Assembly: GCA_902586905.1 (NCBI GenBank) | Contig: CACIJH010000004.1 | Span: 27,488 to 91,487 of the forward strand | Reading direction: 5' to 3' | Length of the DNA stretch: 64,000 nucleotides | DNA from: an uncultured Bacteroidota bacterium | GTDB lineage: Bacteria > Bacteroidota > Bacteroidia > Flavobacteriales > Flavobacteriaceae | Shown: positions 38,074-47,845 of the stretch, one piece after another | Layout of the letters: each line of letters starts with the position of its first letter | How positions within the stretch are numbered: the first letter of the stretch is position 1 | Program-made: the position numbers and the translations under genes | The notes under the pieces: model-generated | What the model saw: only the letters and a program-made list of their open reading frames with translations | Database searches by the model: none | Told to the model about the DNA's origin: nothing

Positions 38074-39276
38074 TTGAGACTCAAGAATTATAACGATCCA
38101 ATTTACGGTTTTATTTCAATTCCCACTCCGTTTATTTATACCCTCATTCAAAAACCTGTTTTTCAACGATTGCGCAGGATTCAGCAAATGGGGTTGTCGC
38201 ATTATGTGTTCAGTGGTGCCACTCATCATCGATTTGCACATGCCTTGGGCGCCATGCACCTGATGCACAAAGCTTTGACTGTTCTTGAAGATAAAGGAAT
38301 TGCGATTTCTCCTGAGGAAAAGGAAGCTGCAATGATCTCCATTCTTTTACACGATATAGGACATGGCCCTTTTTCGCATGCTCTCGAGGGGATTCTCATT
38401 GAAAATGTTTCGCACGAAACACTCTCATTAGCCTTGATGAAGGCATTGAATCAGAAACACAACGGGAAGCTCAGTATGGCAATCGATATGTTTACGAACA
38501 CATACAAGCGCCCATTTTTCAATCAATTGATATCATCTCAATTGGATATGGATCGATTGGATTATTTGAAGAGAGATAGTTTTTATTCAGGCGTTACAGA
38601 AGGCAATATCAGTACAGACAGAATCATTGCCATGCTGATGGTACATGATGACCAATTGGTTGTCGAAGAGAAAGGAATCTATTCGATTGAAAAGTTTTTA
38701 CTCGCACGAAGACTGATGTATTGGTCTGTTTATTTGCACAAAACCAGCTATGTTGCTGAGGAAGTCCTCAAACGCATAATCCTTCGTGCAAGAGAACTAT
38801 TGAATCAAGGAACAGCCATAGACGCGTCTGCTGATCTGTTGTATTTTATTTCAGCTTCACATTCTTCAGTCAATCAAATTGATATGGATCATTATACTGC
38901 CATTGATGATGTTGATATTCTATCGATGGTTAAAGCAGGGGTGAAGCATAGCGACCCTGTTTACGCATCACTTTGCAATATGGTGCTGACACGACGTTTG
39001 CCAAAAATTAAGGTGAATAACGAACCCTTTTCATCTGATTTTATTGAGAAAAAAAAGAATCGTGCAAAGACTAAGTTTGACATATCACTTGAAAATATAT
39101 CCTATTATGTATTCGATGGAGTGATGAAAAATATGGCATACAATTTGGAGCAATCACCAATATTATTAATCGATAAAAAAGGGAACACCAAGGAATTGTT
39201 AGCAGGTTCTGACCAGTCAAATTTGAAAATGCTGACCAAAGCAGTAATGAAGTATTACTGTTGTTATCCGAAATAG
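38074..39276 (+). CDS. HD-domain phosphohydrolase (dNTPase-like)
   Basis: HHRFAHALGAMHL, ILLHDIGHGPFSHALEG, DMDRLDYLKRDSFYSG; TTG start. Confidence 0.92.
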   Translation: MRLKNYNDPIYGFISIPTPFIYTLIQKPVFQRLRRIQQMGLSHYVFSGATHHRFAHALGAMHLMHKALTVLEDKGIAISPEEKEAAMISILLHDIGHGPFSHALEGILIENVSHETLSLALMKALNQKHNGKLSMAIDMFTNTYKRPFFNQLISSQLDMDRLDYLKRDSFYSGVTEGNISTDRIIAMLMVHDDQLVVEEKGIYSIEKFLLARRLMYWSVYLHKTSYVAEEVLKRIILRARELLNQGTAIDASADLLYFISASHSSVNQIDMDHYTAIDDVDILSMVKAGVKHSDPVYASLCNMVLTRRLPKIKVNNEPFSSDFIEKKKNRAKTKFDISLENISYYVFDGVMKNMAYNLEQSPILLIDKKGNTKELLAGSDQSNLKMLTKAVMKYYCCYPK

Positions 39277-39303
39277 TGTTCCAATTTTGTTATTTTTGCA
39301 CCG

Positions 39304-40332
39304 ATGAAATACACAGCTTCCGAAATTGCTGAAATCCTAGATGGTTTTGTTGTGGGGGATGATGATGCTTGTGTTACTTCAATTGCGAAGATTGAAGAAG
39401 CACAAAAAGGTTCACTTGCCTTTTTAGCAAACCCCAAATACACAGAATTTTTGTACTCGACCAAAGCATCCGTTACGCTGGTTCGTGATAGTTTTCAGCC
39501 AGAGAAAGAGATTTCAACTACACTGGTCAAGGTTGCTGATCCTTATCTTTCGTTCACGACCATGCTTTCTCACTTCAATGGTTCTGAAAAAAAATACAAT
39601 GGTATTCATAACCATAGCCTAATCGACTCATCAGCTTCGATGGGAACAGATTGCTATGTTGGGCCATTTGCGACGATTGGGAGTGGTGTAAAGATTGGCA
39701 ATAATGTAAAAATACATGATCATGTTGTCATCGAATCCGATGTAGTTATAGGTGATCACACAACGATCTTTTCTGGAGCAAAAATTTTATCCAAATCTCA
39801 AATCGGGGCAAATTGTATTCTGCACAACAACGTTGTTATTGGTTCAGATGGTTTTGGGTTTAGTCCAACAGATTCGGGTGCTTATGAAAAAATCCCACAG
39901 ACTGGTTCTGTATTGATTGAGGATGATGTTGAAATTGGTTCGAACACTACGATTGATCGTGCAACACTTGGGGAAACCATCATACGCCAAGGAGTTAAGT
40001 TAGATAACTTAATCCAAATTGCTCATAATGTTGAGGTAGGTGCTCACACTGTCATCGCTGCTCAAACTGGCATCGCTGGGTCAACCAAAGTTGGAAGTCA
40101 TTGTGTTATTGGCGGACAAGTTGGTATCGCTGGTCATCTCAAAATCGGAAATCGTGTTCAAATTCAAGGTCAATCTGGTATTCTACGCAATCTTAAAGAC
40201 GATGAAAAAGTGATGGGTTATCCTGCAATTGATATTCTCTCCTACAACAAATCATATGTTCATTTTAAAAATCTAAACAAGCATATTAAAACACTTCATA
40301 AACTCCAAAAAAACCTTACTGACAATGGCTAA
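39304..40332 (+). CDS. lpxD: UDP-3-O-(3-hydroxyacyl)glucosamine N-acyltransferase
   Basis: Hexapeptide repeats, HNNVVIGSDGFGFSP, first of lpx cluster. Confidence 0.95.
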   Translation: MKYTASEIAEILDGFVVGDDDACVTSIAKIEEAQKGSLAFLANPKYTEFLYSTKASVTLVRDSFQPEKEISTTLVKVADPYLSFTTMLSHFNGSEKKYNGIHNHSLIDSSASMGTDCYVGPFATIGSGVKIGNNVKIHDHVVIESDVVIGDHTTIFSGAKILSKSQIGANCILHNNVVIGSDGFGFSPTDSGAYEKIPQTGSVLIEDDVEIGSNTTIDRATLGETIIRQGVKLDNLIQIAHNVEVGAHTVIAAQTGIAGSTKVGSHCVIGGQVGIAGHLKIGNRVQIQGQSGILRNLKDDEKVMGYPAIDILSYNKSYVHFKNLNKHIKTLHKLQKNLTDNG

Positions 40333-41725
40333 ACAAACTACAATTGCTGATTCAATTACACTCAAAGGTGTAGGAATTCACACAGGTGTCGAAGTAACAA
40401 TGACGTTTAAACCTGCAGCTGCCAATCATGGCTACGCATTTCAGCGAACAGACCTGGAAGGCAGTCCCATAATCGAAGCACTTGCGCACAACGTAGCAGA
40501 TACCAAGCGCGGAACTAGCCTTCAAAAAAATGGTGTAACCATTCAAACTTGTGAGCATGTCTTAGCAGCTTTTGTAGGCAGTGAAGTGGACAATGTTTTG
40601 ATTGAATTAAATGCTTCGGAAACACCAATTATGGATGGCTCATCCAAATTTTTTGTTGAAGCAATAGAAAAAGTTGGCACCAAAACACTCGATGCCGAAA
40701 GAGCTGAATACATCGTAAAGGAAAACATCACATATACTGATGATGAATCGGGAAGTGAAATCACTTTGTTGCCAGCAGATGACTATGAGGTTACAACCAT
40801 GGTCGATTTTGGAACGAAAGTTCTCGGAACCCAAAACGCAACTCTAAAGAAGCTGAGTCAGTTTCAAAAAGAGTTTGCAAACGCTCGTACGTTTAGCTTT
40901 TTACACGAGATTGAAACCCTACTAGAAAATGGGTTAATCAAAGGGGGAGACCTCAATAATGCGATTGTGTATGTTGACAAAGAACTATCTAAGGAAACGA
41001 TGGATCGGCTGCGAAAAGCATTTAATAAAACATCAATTTCAGTTAAGCCAAATGGGATTTTAGACAACCTTACGTTGCATTATCCCAATGAAGCAGCACG
41101 ACACAAATTGCTCGATGTGATTGGCGATTTGGCATTGATTGGAACACGCATCAGGGGTAAAGTGATCGCATCAAAACCAGGTCATGCGATCAATACGAAT
41201 TTTGCTAAAAAAATGGCAAAAATCATCAAAGAAGAGAAGAGAAATCGTGTGCCAAATTATGACTTAAATGTAGAGCCAGCACTTGATGTCAATCAGATTA
41301 TGAACATCTTACCCCATCGTCCACCTTTTCTACTTGTCGATAAGATACTTGAAATCAGCAAACAACACGTTGTGGCTGTTAAAAGTGTGACAATGAATGA
41401 GCCATTTTTTCAGGGACATTTCCCTGGACAACCTGTAATGCCAGGTGTTCTGCAAATTGAAGCTATGGCACAAGCAGGTGGTGTATTGGTACTCAACACT
41501 GTTCCAGATCCTGAAAATTACCTTACTTATTTTATTAAGATTGAAAACGCCAAGTTCAAACACCCAGTTGTTCCTGGCGATACACTTGTATTTAAACTTG
41601 AGCTATTGTCGCCTATCAGAAGGGGAATCTGTCATATGCAAGCCTATGCCTACAGCAGAGGTCGATTGACAACCGAGGCTGAAATGATGGCACAAATTGT
41701 CAAAAAAAATGAAACTAGCTTATGA
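40325..41725 (+). CDS. lpxC/fabZ: Bifunctional LpxC deacetylase / FabZ dehydratase
   Basis: LpxC GVGIHTG, CEHVLAAFVG, fused to FabZ LPHRPPFLLVDKI, HFPGQPVMPGVLQIEAMAQ. Confidence 0.96.
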   Translation: MAKQTTIADSITLKGVGIHTGVEVTMTFKPAAANHGYAFQRTDLEGSPIIEALAHNVADTKRGTSLQKNGVTIQTCEHVLAAFVGSEVDNVLIELNASETPIMDGSSKFFVEAIEKVGTKTLDAERAEYIVKENITYTDDESGSEITLLPADDYEVTTMVDFGTKVLGTQNATLKKLSQFQKEFANARTFSFLHEIETLLENGLIKGGDLNNAIVYVDKELSKETMDRLRKAFNKTSISVKPNGILDNLTLHYPNEAARHKLLDVIGDLALIGTRIRGKVIASKPGHAINTNFAKKMAKIIKEEKRNRVPNYDLNVEPALDVNQIMNILPHRPPFLLVDKILEISKQHVVAVKSVTMNEPFFQGHFPGQPVMPGVLQIEAMAQAGGVLVLNTVPDPENYLTYFIKIENAKFKHPVVPGDTLVFKLELLSPIRRGICHMQAYAYSRGRLTTEAEMMAQIVKKNETSL

Positions 41726-42507
41726 ATCAACCCTTAGCTTACGTTCATCCCAGAACAGTTATTGCAAAAAATGTGGTGATTGAACCTTTCACGACCATCG
41801 ATAAAAATGTTGAGATCGGAGAAGGGACTTGGATTGGATCGAATGTCACCATCATGGAAGGTGCTCGAATTGGTAAAAACTGTTCTATTTTTCCTGGCTC
41901 CGTCATCTCTGCCGTTCCGCAAGATTTAAAATTTAATGGCGAAGACTCAACTGCCGAGATAGGGGATAACACCACAATTCGAGAGTGTGTGACAATCAAC
42001 AGAGGGACATCATCAAGAGGAAAAACAATTATTGGAGAAAACTGCCTGATAATGGCCTATTCTCACATTGCACACGATTGTATTGTGGGAAACAACTGTA
42101 TCTTTTCCAACAATAGCACATTGGCTGGCCACATCACTATTGGTGATCATGTGATATTGGCTGGAATGACTGCTGTTCATCAATTTTGCTCCGTTGGAAG
42201 TCATTCATTCGTCGCTGGAGGATCGTTGGTTCGAAAAGACATCCCACCTTTTGTTAAAGCTGCAAGAGAACCAATATCTTATGTAGGGATCAACTCTGTA
42301 GGTCTGCGGCGGCGTGGGTTTACAAGCGAAAAAATTAGAGAGATTCAAAACATATACAGAATTCTTTATCAAAAAACATACAACAACACACAGGCTGTTG
42401 AAATTATTGAAGCGGAAGTAGAAGTCTCCAAAGAAAGAGACGAGATTCTACAGTTTATTCGTGATTCACAGCGAGGGATCATGAAAGGATACTCCAAAAC
42501 ATCATAG
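41722..42507 (+). CDS. lpxA: UDP-N-acetylglucosamine acyltransferase
   Basis: Hexapeptide repeats, AHDCIVGNNCIFSNNSTLAGHITIGDHVILAG. Confidence 0.96.
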   Translation: MNQPLAYVHPRTVIAKNVVIEPFTTIDKNVEIGEGTWIGSNVTIMEGARIGKNCSIFPGSVISAVPQDLKFNGEDSTAEIGDNTTIRECVTINRGTSSRGKTIIGENCLIMAYSHIAHDCIVGNNCIFSNNSTLAGHITIGDHVILAGMTAVHQFCSVGSHSFVAGGSLVRKDIPPFVKAAREPISYVGINSVGLRRRGFTSEKIREIQNIYRILYQKTYNNTQAVEIIEAEVEVSKERDEILQFIRDSQRGIMKGYSKTS

Positions 42508-42510
42508 ACT

Positions 42511-43077
42511 ATGGCATCAACCTCTGATATTCGAAAAGGGCTTTGTATTCGTTATAACCACGATATCTATAAAATCGTTGAGTTTTTACATGTCAAACCT
42601 GGAAAAGGCCCAGCCTTTGTGCGAACAAAACTCAAAAGTGTGACCAATGGAAAGGTCATCGACAACACCTTTTCGGCAGGACATAAGATCGATGATGTTC
42701 GTGTCGAAACGCGTAAATACCAGTTTTTGTACAATGATGGCGAGATCTATCACTTTATGAACACTGATGATTATAATCAAATCGAACTTCAAAAAAGTAT
42801 ATTAGATGCACCGAAGCTTTTGAAAGAAGGAGCGCATGTAACAGTGATGACCAATGCTGATGATGGTATACCATTATCTGTTGATATGCCAGCAAGTGTG
42901 GTATTGGAGGTCACGCATAGTGAACCAGGAGTAAAGGGAAATACAGCAACCAATGCAACCAAGCCAGCAACCCTCGAAACAGGTGCAAAAATCAATGTCC
43001 CCTTGTTTATCAATGAAGGAGATAAAATTAAAGTAGATACCGAAAAATCAACCTATATCGAAAGAATTAAAGAATAG
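42511..43077 (+). CDS. efp: Elongation factor P
   Basis: [20 protein letters not shown]. Confidence 0.97.
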   Translation: MASTSDIRKGLCIRYNHDIYKIVEFLHVKPGKGPAFVRTKLKSVTNGKVIDNTFSAGHKIDDVRVETRKYQFLYNDGEIYHFMNTDDYNQIELQKSILDAPKLLKEGAHVTVMTNADDGIPLSVDMPASVVLEVTHSEPGVKGNTATNATKPATLETGAKINVPLFINEGDKIKVDTEKSTYIERIKE

Positions 43078-43079
43078 TT

Positions 43080-43952
43080 ATGAGCGTATTGGTCAACAAA
43101 GACTCGAAAATAATTGTACAAGGCTTCACTGGTAGTGAAGGTAGCTTTCACGCCGAACAGATGATTGCTTATGGTACCCAAGTCGTTGGGGGTGTTACAC
43201 CTGGAAAAGGAGGGCAAACACATCTCGATAAGCCTGTTTTTAACACAGTAAAAGAGGCAGTCGAGGCTGTCAAAGCAGACACCTCAATCATATTTGTACC
43301 CCCTGCCTTTGCTGCAGATGCGATCATGGAAGCAGCCGACGCAGGTATTCAAGTCATCGTCACCATCACTGAGGGTATTCCAGTTGCTGATATGGTGAAA
43401 GCAGCATCGTATGTGAAAGATCGAAATGCACGCCTTGTGGGACCCAACTGCCCAGGCGTTATCACCCCAGAAGAGGCAAAGGTTGGTATCATGCCAGGAT
43501 TTGTGTTTAAAAAAGGAAATGTTGGAATTGTATCCAAATCGGGCACTCTCACCTATGAAGCAGCTGATCAAGTCGTGAAAGAAGGACTTGGTATCACCAC
43601 TGCCATTGGGATAGGTGGTGACCCAATCATTGGCACAACCACAAAAGAAGCAGTAGAGTTACTGATGAATGATCAAGAAACTGAGTGTATCGTGATGATA
43701 GGAGAAATTGGAGGTCAACTTGAGGCAGATGCTGCACGTTGGGTGCATGAACAAGGAAACCCCAAACCAGTTGTTGGATTTATCGCAGGGGAAACAGCTC
43801 CAAAAGGTCGAACAATGGGGCATGCAGGTGCAATTGTTGGTGGGGCAGAGGATACTGCTGAGGCCAAAAAGAAAATCATGTCTGAATGTGGAATCCACGT
43901 CGTTGACTCCCCAGCTGAAATTGGAAAGAAAGTCGCTCAAATCTTAAATTAA
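43080..43952 (+). CDS. sucD: Succinyl-CoA ligase alpha subunit
   Basis: [49 protein letters not shown]. Confidence 0.97.
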   Translation: MSVLVNKDSKIIVQGFTGSEGSFHAEQMIAYGTQVVGGVTPGKGGQTHLDKPVFNTVKEAVEAVKADTSIIFVPPAFAADAIMEAADAGIQVIVTITEGIPVADMVKAASYVKDRNARLVGPNCPGVITPEEAKVGIMPGFVFKKGNVGIVSKSGTLTYEAADQVVKEGLGITTAIGIGGDPIIGTTTKEAVELLMNDQETECIVMIGEIGGQLEADAARWVHEQGNPKPVVGFIAGETAPKGRTMGHAGAIVGGAEDTAEAKKKIMSECGIHVVDSPAEIGKKVAQILN

Positions 43953-43956
43953 ATCA

Positions 43957-44703
43957 ATGAAATTACTCGAAAATAAAACTGTATTAATCACTGGCGCAAG
44001 TCGTGGTATAGGACGCGGGATCGCTACTGTTTTTGCTGAACATGGTGCCAATGTTGTCTTTACCTACAGTTCGTCGGTAGATTCTGCCAATGATCTTGAA
44101 AAAGAATTGCAATCGCTTGGTGTACAAGCCAAAGGATACCAATCCAACGCAGCTGACTTTGATCAAGCTCAAGAATTGGTAGAGAAAGTGTTGGCAGATT
44201 TTAGTACAATCGATATACTGATCAACAATGCTGGAATCACCAAAGACAATTTGCTGATGCGAATTTCTGAAGAAGACTTTGATAAAGTGATTGAAGTCAA
44301 CCTGAAATCTGTCTTCAACCTGACAAAAGCTGTGCAACGCACAATGTTGAAACAACGACATGGAAGTATCATCAATATGAGTTCTGTTGTTGGGGTGAAA
44401 GGCAATGCAGGACAATCGAATTATGCAGCATCCAAAGCAGGTATCATTGGCTTTTCAAAGTCAATAGCACTTGAACTTGGATCACGAAACATCCGTTGCA
44501 ATGTAATTGCTCCTGGATTTATCGAAACGGAGATGACTGCTCAACTATCGGAAGATGTTGTGGCAGGATGGCGTGCAGGCATTCCGCTCAAGCGGGGTGG
44601 ATCGCCAACAGATGTTGCCAATGCATGTGTGTTTTTGGCTTCCGACTTGTCGAGCTACATCACTGGACAGGTTTTAAATGTAGATGGTGGAATGCTTACT
44701 TAA
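43957..44703 (+). CDS. fabG: 3-oxoacyl-[ACP] reductase
   Basis: TGASRGIGRGIA, NNAGITKDNLLMRI, YAASKAG. Confidence 0.95.
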   Translation: MKLLENKTVLITGASRGIGRGIATVFAEHGANVVFTYSSSVDSANDLEKELQSLGVQAKGYQSNAADFDQAQELVEKVLADFSTIDILINNAGITKDNLLMRISEEDFDKVIEVNLKSVFNLTKAVQRTMLKQRHGSIINMSSVVGVKGNAGQSNYAASKAGIIGFSKSIALELGSRNIRCNVIAPGFIETEMTAQLSEDVVAGWRAGIPLKRGGSPTDVANACVFLASDLSSYITGQVLNVDGGMLT

Positions 44704-44720
44704 CTTTATAATTTATATCA

Positions 44721-45539
44721 ATGAATAATTTACCAAAACTTGGACTACCAATCACTGTATTGCTTTTCGTAGCACTCATTATTCTTTTTCGATCAGCTGT
44801 GAACATCGGCTATGGAGAGGCTGGAGTTGTGTGGAAACGATTTGGTGGGGGTACAGTCGTTGACAAACCCGCACTGAAAGAGGGTTTTCATATCATTGCA
44901 CCTTGGAATAAGGTGTATATCTATAACATCAAACAACAAGAAGAATTTGAAAGCGGAATGCGCGTTTTATCTTCGAATGGTCTTGAAATATCTTTGGATG
45001 TTTCTGTCCTCTATCAGCCAGATATTGAGGAGTTGGGCTTGCTTCACAAAACCAAAGGTGAGGACTATCTAAACATTGTGATTGTCCCTGAAATTCGTGC
45101 AGTTGCACGTTCTGTTATTGGAAGATATACACCTGAACAGTTGTATTCTACCAAACGAGATGCCATTCAAAATGAAATCTATGAGGAAACCAAAAAGAAA
45201 GTGGAGCCACAACATGTACAAATCAACTCTGTCTTGGTACGTGATGTAACACTGCCACCTTCGATTAAAGAGGCAATTCAGCGTAAGCTTACCCAAGAGC
45301 AAGAAGCACTTGAGTATGAATTCCGATTGGAAAAAGCAAAACAAGAAGCAGAGAAAGTACGTATTGAAGCAGAAGGTAAAGCACTTGCCAATCGCATACT
45401 GAATGCCTCGCTTACAAGAAATATTCTTCTTGAAAAAGGGATTGAAGCCACCTTGCAATTATCAGAATCGACAAATGCAAAAGTGATTGTGATTGGAAGT
45501 GGGAAAGATGGTTTACCAATAATTTTGGGCAATCAATAG
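44721..45539 (+). CDS. Prohibitin/SPFH-domain membrane protein
   Basis: N-terminal TM helix, VNIGYGEAGVVWKRFGG, EIRAVARSVIGRYTPEQLYSTKRD. Confidence 0.9.
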   Translation: MNNLPKLGLPITVLLFVALIILFRSAVNIGYGEAGVVWKRFGGGTVVDKPALKEGFHIIAPWNKVYIYNIKQQEEFESGMRVLSSNGLEISLDVSVLYQPDIEELGLLHKTKGEDYLNIVIVPEIRAVARSVIGRYTPEQLYSTKRDAIQNEIYEETKKKVEPQHVQINSVLVRDVTLPPSIKEAIQRKLTQEQEALEYEFRLEKAKQEAEKVRIEAEGKALANRILNASLTRNILLEKGIEATLQLSESTNAKVIVIGSGKDGLPIILGNQ

Positions 45540-45576
45540 TGATTTTTTAAAATTTTGTTTGATATTTGCAATTGAA

Positions 45577-45630
45577 ATGAAAAAAAATACACATATCCAC
45601 CACAATATCGCCTTGTCTCAGACGAGTTGA
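45577..45630 (+). CDS. hisL: His-operon leader peptide MKKNTHIHHNIALSQTS
   Basis: 17-codon ORF with 3 His codons in 5 codons, directly upstream of an attenuator and hisG. Confidence 0.8.
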   Translation: MKKNTHIHHNIALSQTS

Positions 45631-45685
45631 ATTGGATATGATATAACCTATTCAAAACCCGTTTGAGATTCAAGCGGGTTTTTTT
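45612..45685 (+). promoter_or_regulatory. his transcription attenuator (1:2, 2:3 and 3:4 structures)
   Basis: 1:2 CTTGTC-TCA-GACGAG (45612-45626); 2:3 TCTCAGACG (45616-45624) with CGTTTGAGA (45660-45668); 3:4 terminator 45654-45666 with 45670-45682 plus T-tract. Confidence 0.8.
45654..45685 (+). terminator. Rho-independent terminator of the his leader
   Basis: AAAACCCGTTTGA-GAT-TCAAGCGGGTTTTTTT, 13 bp with one G-U. Confidence 0.88.
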
Positions 45686-45704
45686 GTTATAAAAATTTAA
45701 AATC

Positions 45705-46565
45705 GTGAAAAAAAAGTTACACATCGCTGTTCAAAAATCAGGAAGACTCCATGACGAGTCGCTAAAACTCCTTAATGATTGTGGGATTTCCATTGACAAT
45801 GGCAAAGACCAACTCAAGGCTGTTGCGCGTCATTTTCCATTGGAAGTTTACTACCTGCGCAATGGGGATATCCCTCAATATCTTCGTGATGGAGTTGTTG
45901 ATGTCGCGATCATTGGAGAGAATTTGCTTGTCGAAAAAGGAGCTGAAATCGTCGTAAAAGAAAAACTAGGATTCTCGAAGTGTAGGGTATCGATTGCCAT
46001 TCCTAAAGACGATGATTACAGTGGTGTTCAGAGTCTGAAAGGCAAGAAAATCGCAACATCATATCCAAATACAGTCAACCAATTCCTTGCAGAAAAAGGT
46101 GTTGATGCTGATTTGCACATCATCAATGGTTCAGTTGAAATTGCTCCGAATATCGGTTTATCAGATGCTGTTTGTGATATTGTTTCAAGTGGCTCGACCT
46201 TGTTTAAAAACAACTTGAAGGAAGTTGAAGTGTTGTTTACTTCCGAGGCAGTACTTGCTGCGAGTAACACTCTCGATGATGATAAAAGCGAGATTTTATC
46301 AAAACTTCGATTTCGCATTCAATCTGTACTGAAAGGGCGCCAGTCAAAATATATCTTAATGAACGTTCCCAACGATAGTATAGAAAAGATATCATCCATT
46401 CTTCCTGTTTTGAAATCACCAACTGTGTTGCCCTTGGCAGAACCAGGCTGGAGCTCACTCCACTCTGTGATCAATGAAGGTACATTTTGGGAGGTGATCG
46501 ACCAATTGAAAGCAGCAGGAGCACAGGATATTTTGGTCTGTCCAGTAGAAAAAATGGTGTTATGA
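45705..46565 (+). CDS. hisG: ATP phosphoribosyltransferase (long form)
   Basis: IAVQKSGRLHDESLKLL, DVAIIGENLLVE; GTG start. Confidence 0.96.
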   Translation: MKKKLHIAVQKSGRLHDESLKLLNDCGISIDNGKDQLKAVARHFPLEVYYLRNGDIPQYLRDGVVDVAIIGENLLVEKGAEIVVKEKLGFSKCRVSIAIPKDDDYSGVQSLKGKKIATSYPNTVNQFLAEKGVDADLHIINGSVEIAPNIGLSDAVCDIVSSGSTLFKNNLKEVEVLFTSEAVLAASNTLDDDKSEILSKLRFRIQSVLKGRQSKYILMNVPNDSIEKISSILPVLKSPTVLPLAEPGWSSLHSVINEGTFWEVIDQLKAAGAQDILVCPVEKMVL

Positions 46566-47845
46566 GACGTGTAAACAATCCATCTATCGATCAATGGGGT
46601 GCGCTTTGCACTCGTCCAACAGCCTCTTTGGACGACGTTATGGCTGTTGTTGATGAAGTCTTTGATGCCATCCAAATGCAAGGAGATCAAGCCATACAGC
46701 GTTTTAGTCAGAAGTTTGATGGCTATCAGCCAAAGTCTATTGAAGTGGCGCAAAAAGACTTGCAAAACGCTCAAAATGAGTTGTCTGCTGATTTGAAAAA
46801 CGCTATTGATAAGGCCTATGAAAATATATATGCCTTTCACCAAGCACAAAAAACAAGTCGTGTACAGGTTGAAGTGCAAGATGGTGTAAGCTGCTGGCAG
46901 GAGAAACGACCCATCGAAAAGGTTGGGCTTTACATCCCTGGAGGAACAGCACCCTTGTTTTCTTCTATCTTGATGCTTGCAATTCCAGCGACGATTGCTG
47001 GTTGTCGAGAGATTGTTTTGTGTACGCCTCCCAACTCCTCTGGCATTCTCGATCCAGCGATCAGGTATGCTGCGTATAAGTGTGGTGTTACACGATTGTT
47101 TCAGGTGGGAGGGATACAAGCCATTGGTGGATTGACTTTTGGCACAGAAAGCATCCCTAAAGTATATAAGATTTTGGGGCCTGGCAACCAGTATGTGACT
47201 GCTGCCAAGCAAAAAGCAACCCAATATGGTGTATCGATCGATATGCCTGCTGGTCCCAGTGAGTTGTTGGTCGTTGCCGATGATACTGCTGTTCCTTCGT
47301 ATGTGGCAGCAGATTTGCTGTCGCAAGCAGAACATGGCGTAGATAGCCAAGTGGTTTTGGTGAGCACAAGTCAAAAGATCATTGATGAGGTGCAAGAAGA
47401 ACTCCAAAAACAACTGATAGCAGTCCCTCGAAAGGATATTGCAGCAAAAGCCCTTGAAAACTCTACTGCCATTTACTTTGACGCTGAGTCAAAGGCTATT
47501 GATTTTATCAACGAATATGGGCCTGAGCACTACATCATCTGTATGTCAAACGAAAAGGGCTTTGTTGCGGGTGTTGTCAATGCTGGTTCTGTGTTTATTG
47601 GCAATTATACCCCTGAAAGTGCTGGGGATTATGCTTCTGGAACGAATCACACATTGCCGACGAATGGCTATGCAAAGCAATACAGTGGTGTGAACCTCGA
47701 TAGCTTTCTCAAGGCGATTACCTTTCAAAAAATAAGTTCGAAAGGGTTGCAAGACCTTGGACCATCAATAGAAACCCTAGCAGAGGCAGAGGGGTTGTTT
47801 GCACACAAAAATGCAGTCAGTGTTCGTTTAAATGATTTGAAATGA
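46562..47845 (+). CDS. hisD: Histidinol dehydrogenase
   Basis: VGLYIPGGTAPLFSSILMLAIPATIAGC, DMPAGPSELLVVAD; ATG at 46562 overlaps hisG stop. Confidence 0.97.
   Translation: MRRVNNPSIDQWGALCTRPTASLDDVMAVVDEVFDAIQMQGDQAIQRFSQKFDGYQPKSIEVAQKDLQNAQNELSADLKNAIDKAYENIYAFHQAQKTSRVQVEVQDGVSCWQEKRPIEKVGLYIPGGTAPLFSSILMLAIPATIAGCREIVLCTPPNSSGILDPAIRYAAYKCGVTRLFQVGGIQAIGGLTFGTESIPKVYKILGPGNQYVTAAKQKATQYGVSIDMPAGPSELLVVADDTAVPSYVAADLLSQAEHGVDSQVVLVSTSQKIIDEVQEELQKQLIAVPRKDIAAKALENSTAIYFDAESKAIDFINEYGPEHYIICMSNEKGFVAGVVNAGSVFIGNYTPESAGDYASGTNHTLPTNGYAKQYSGVNLDSFLKAITFQKISSKGLQDLGPSIETLAEAEGLFAHKNAVSVRLNDLK

Noticed and set aside
40325-41725. LpxC-FabZ fusion as a possible novelty
   Set aside because: This fusion is well known in Bacteroidota and is not unusual.
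43984-44415. 143-aa minus-strand ORF
   Set aside because: Antisense to fabG; Cys/His/Phe-rich shadow frame.
46319-47413. 364-aa antisense ORF on the minus strand over hisG/hisD
   Set aside because: Lies entirely opposite the strongly conserved hisG and hisD frames; residue composition is atypical (Cys/His/Ser-rich) with no recognisable domain. Shadow ORF.
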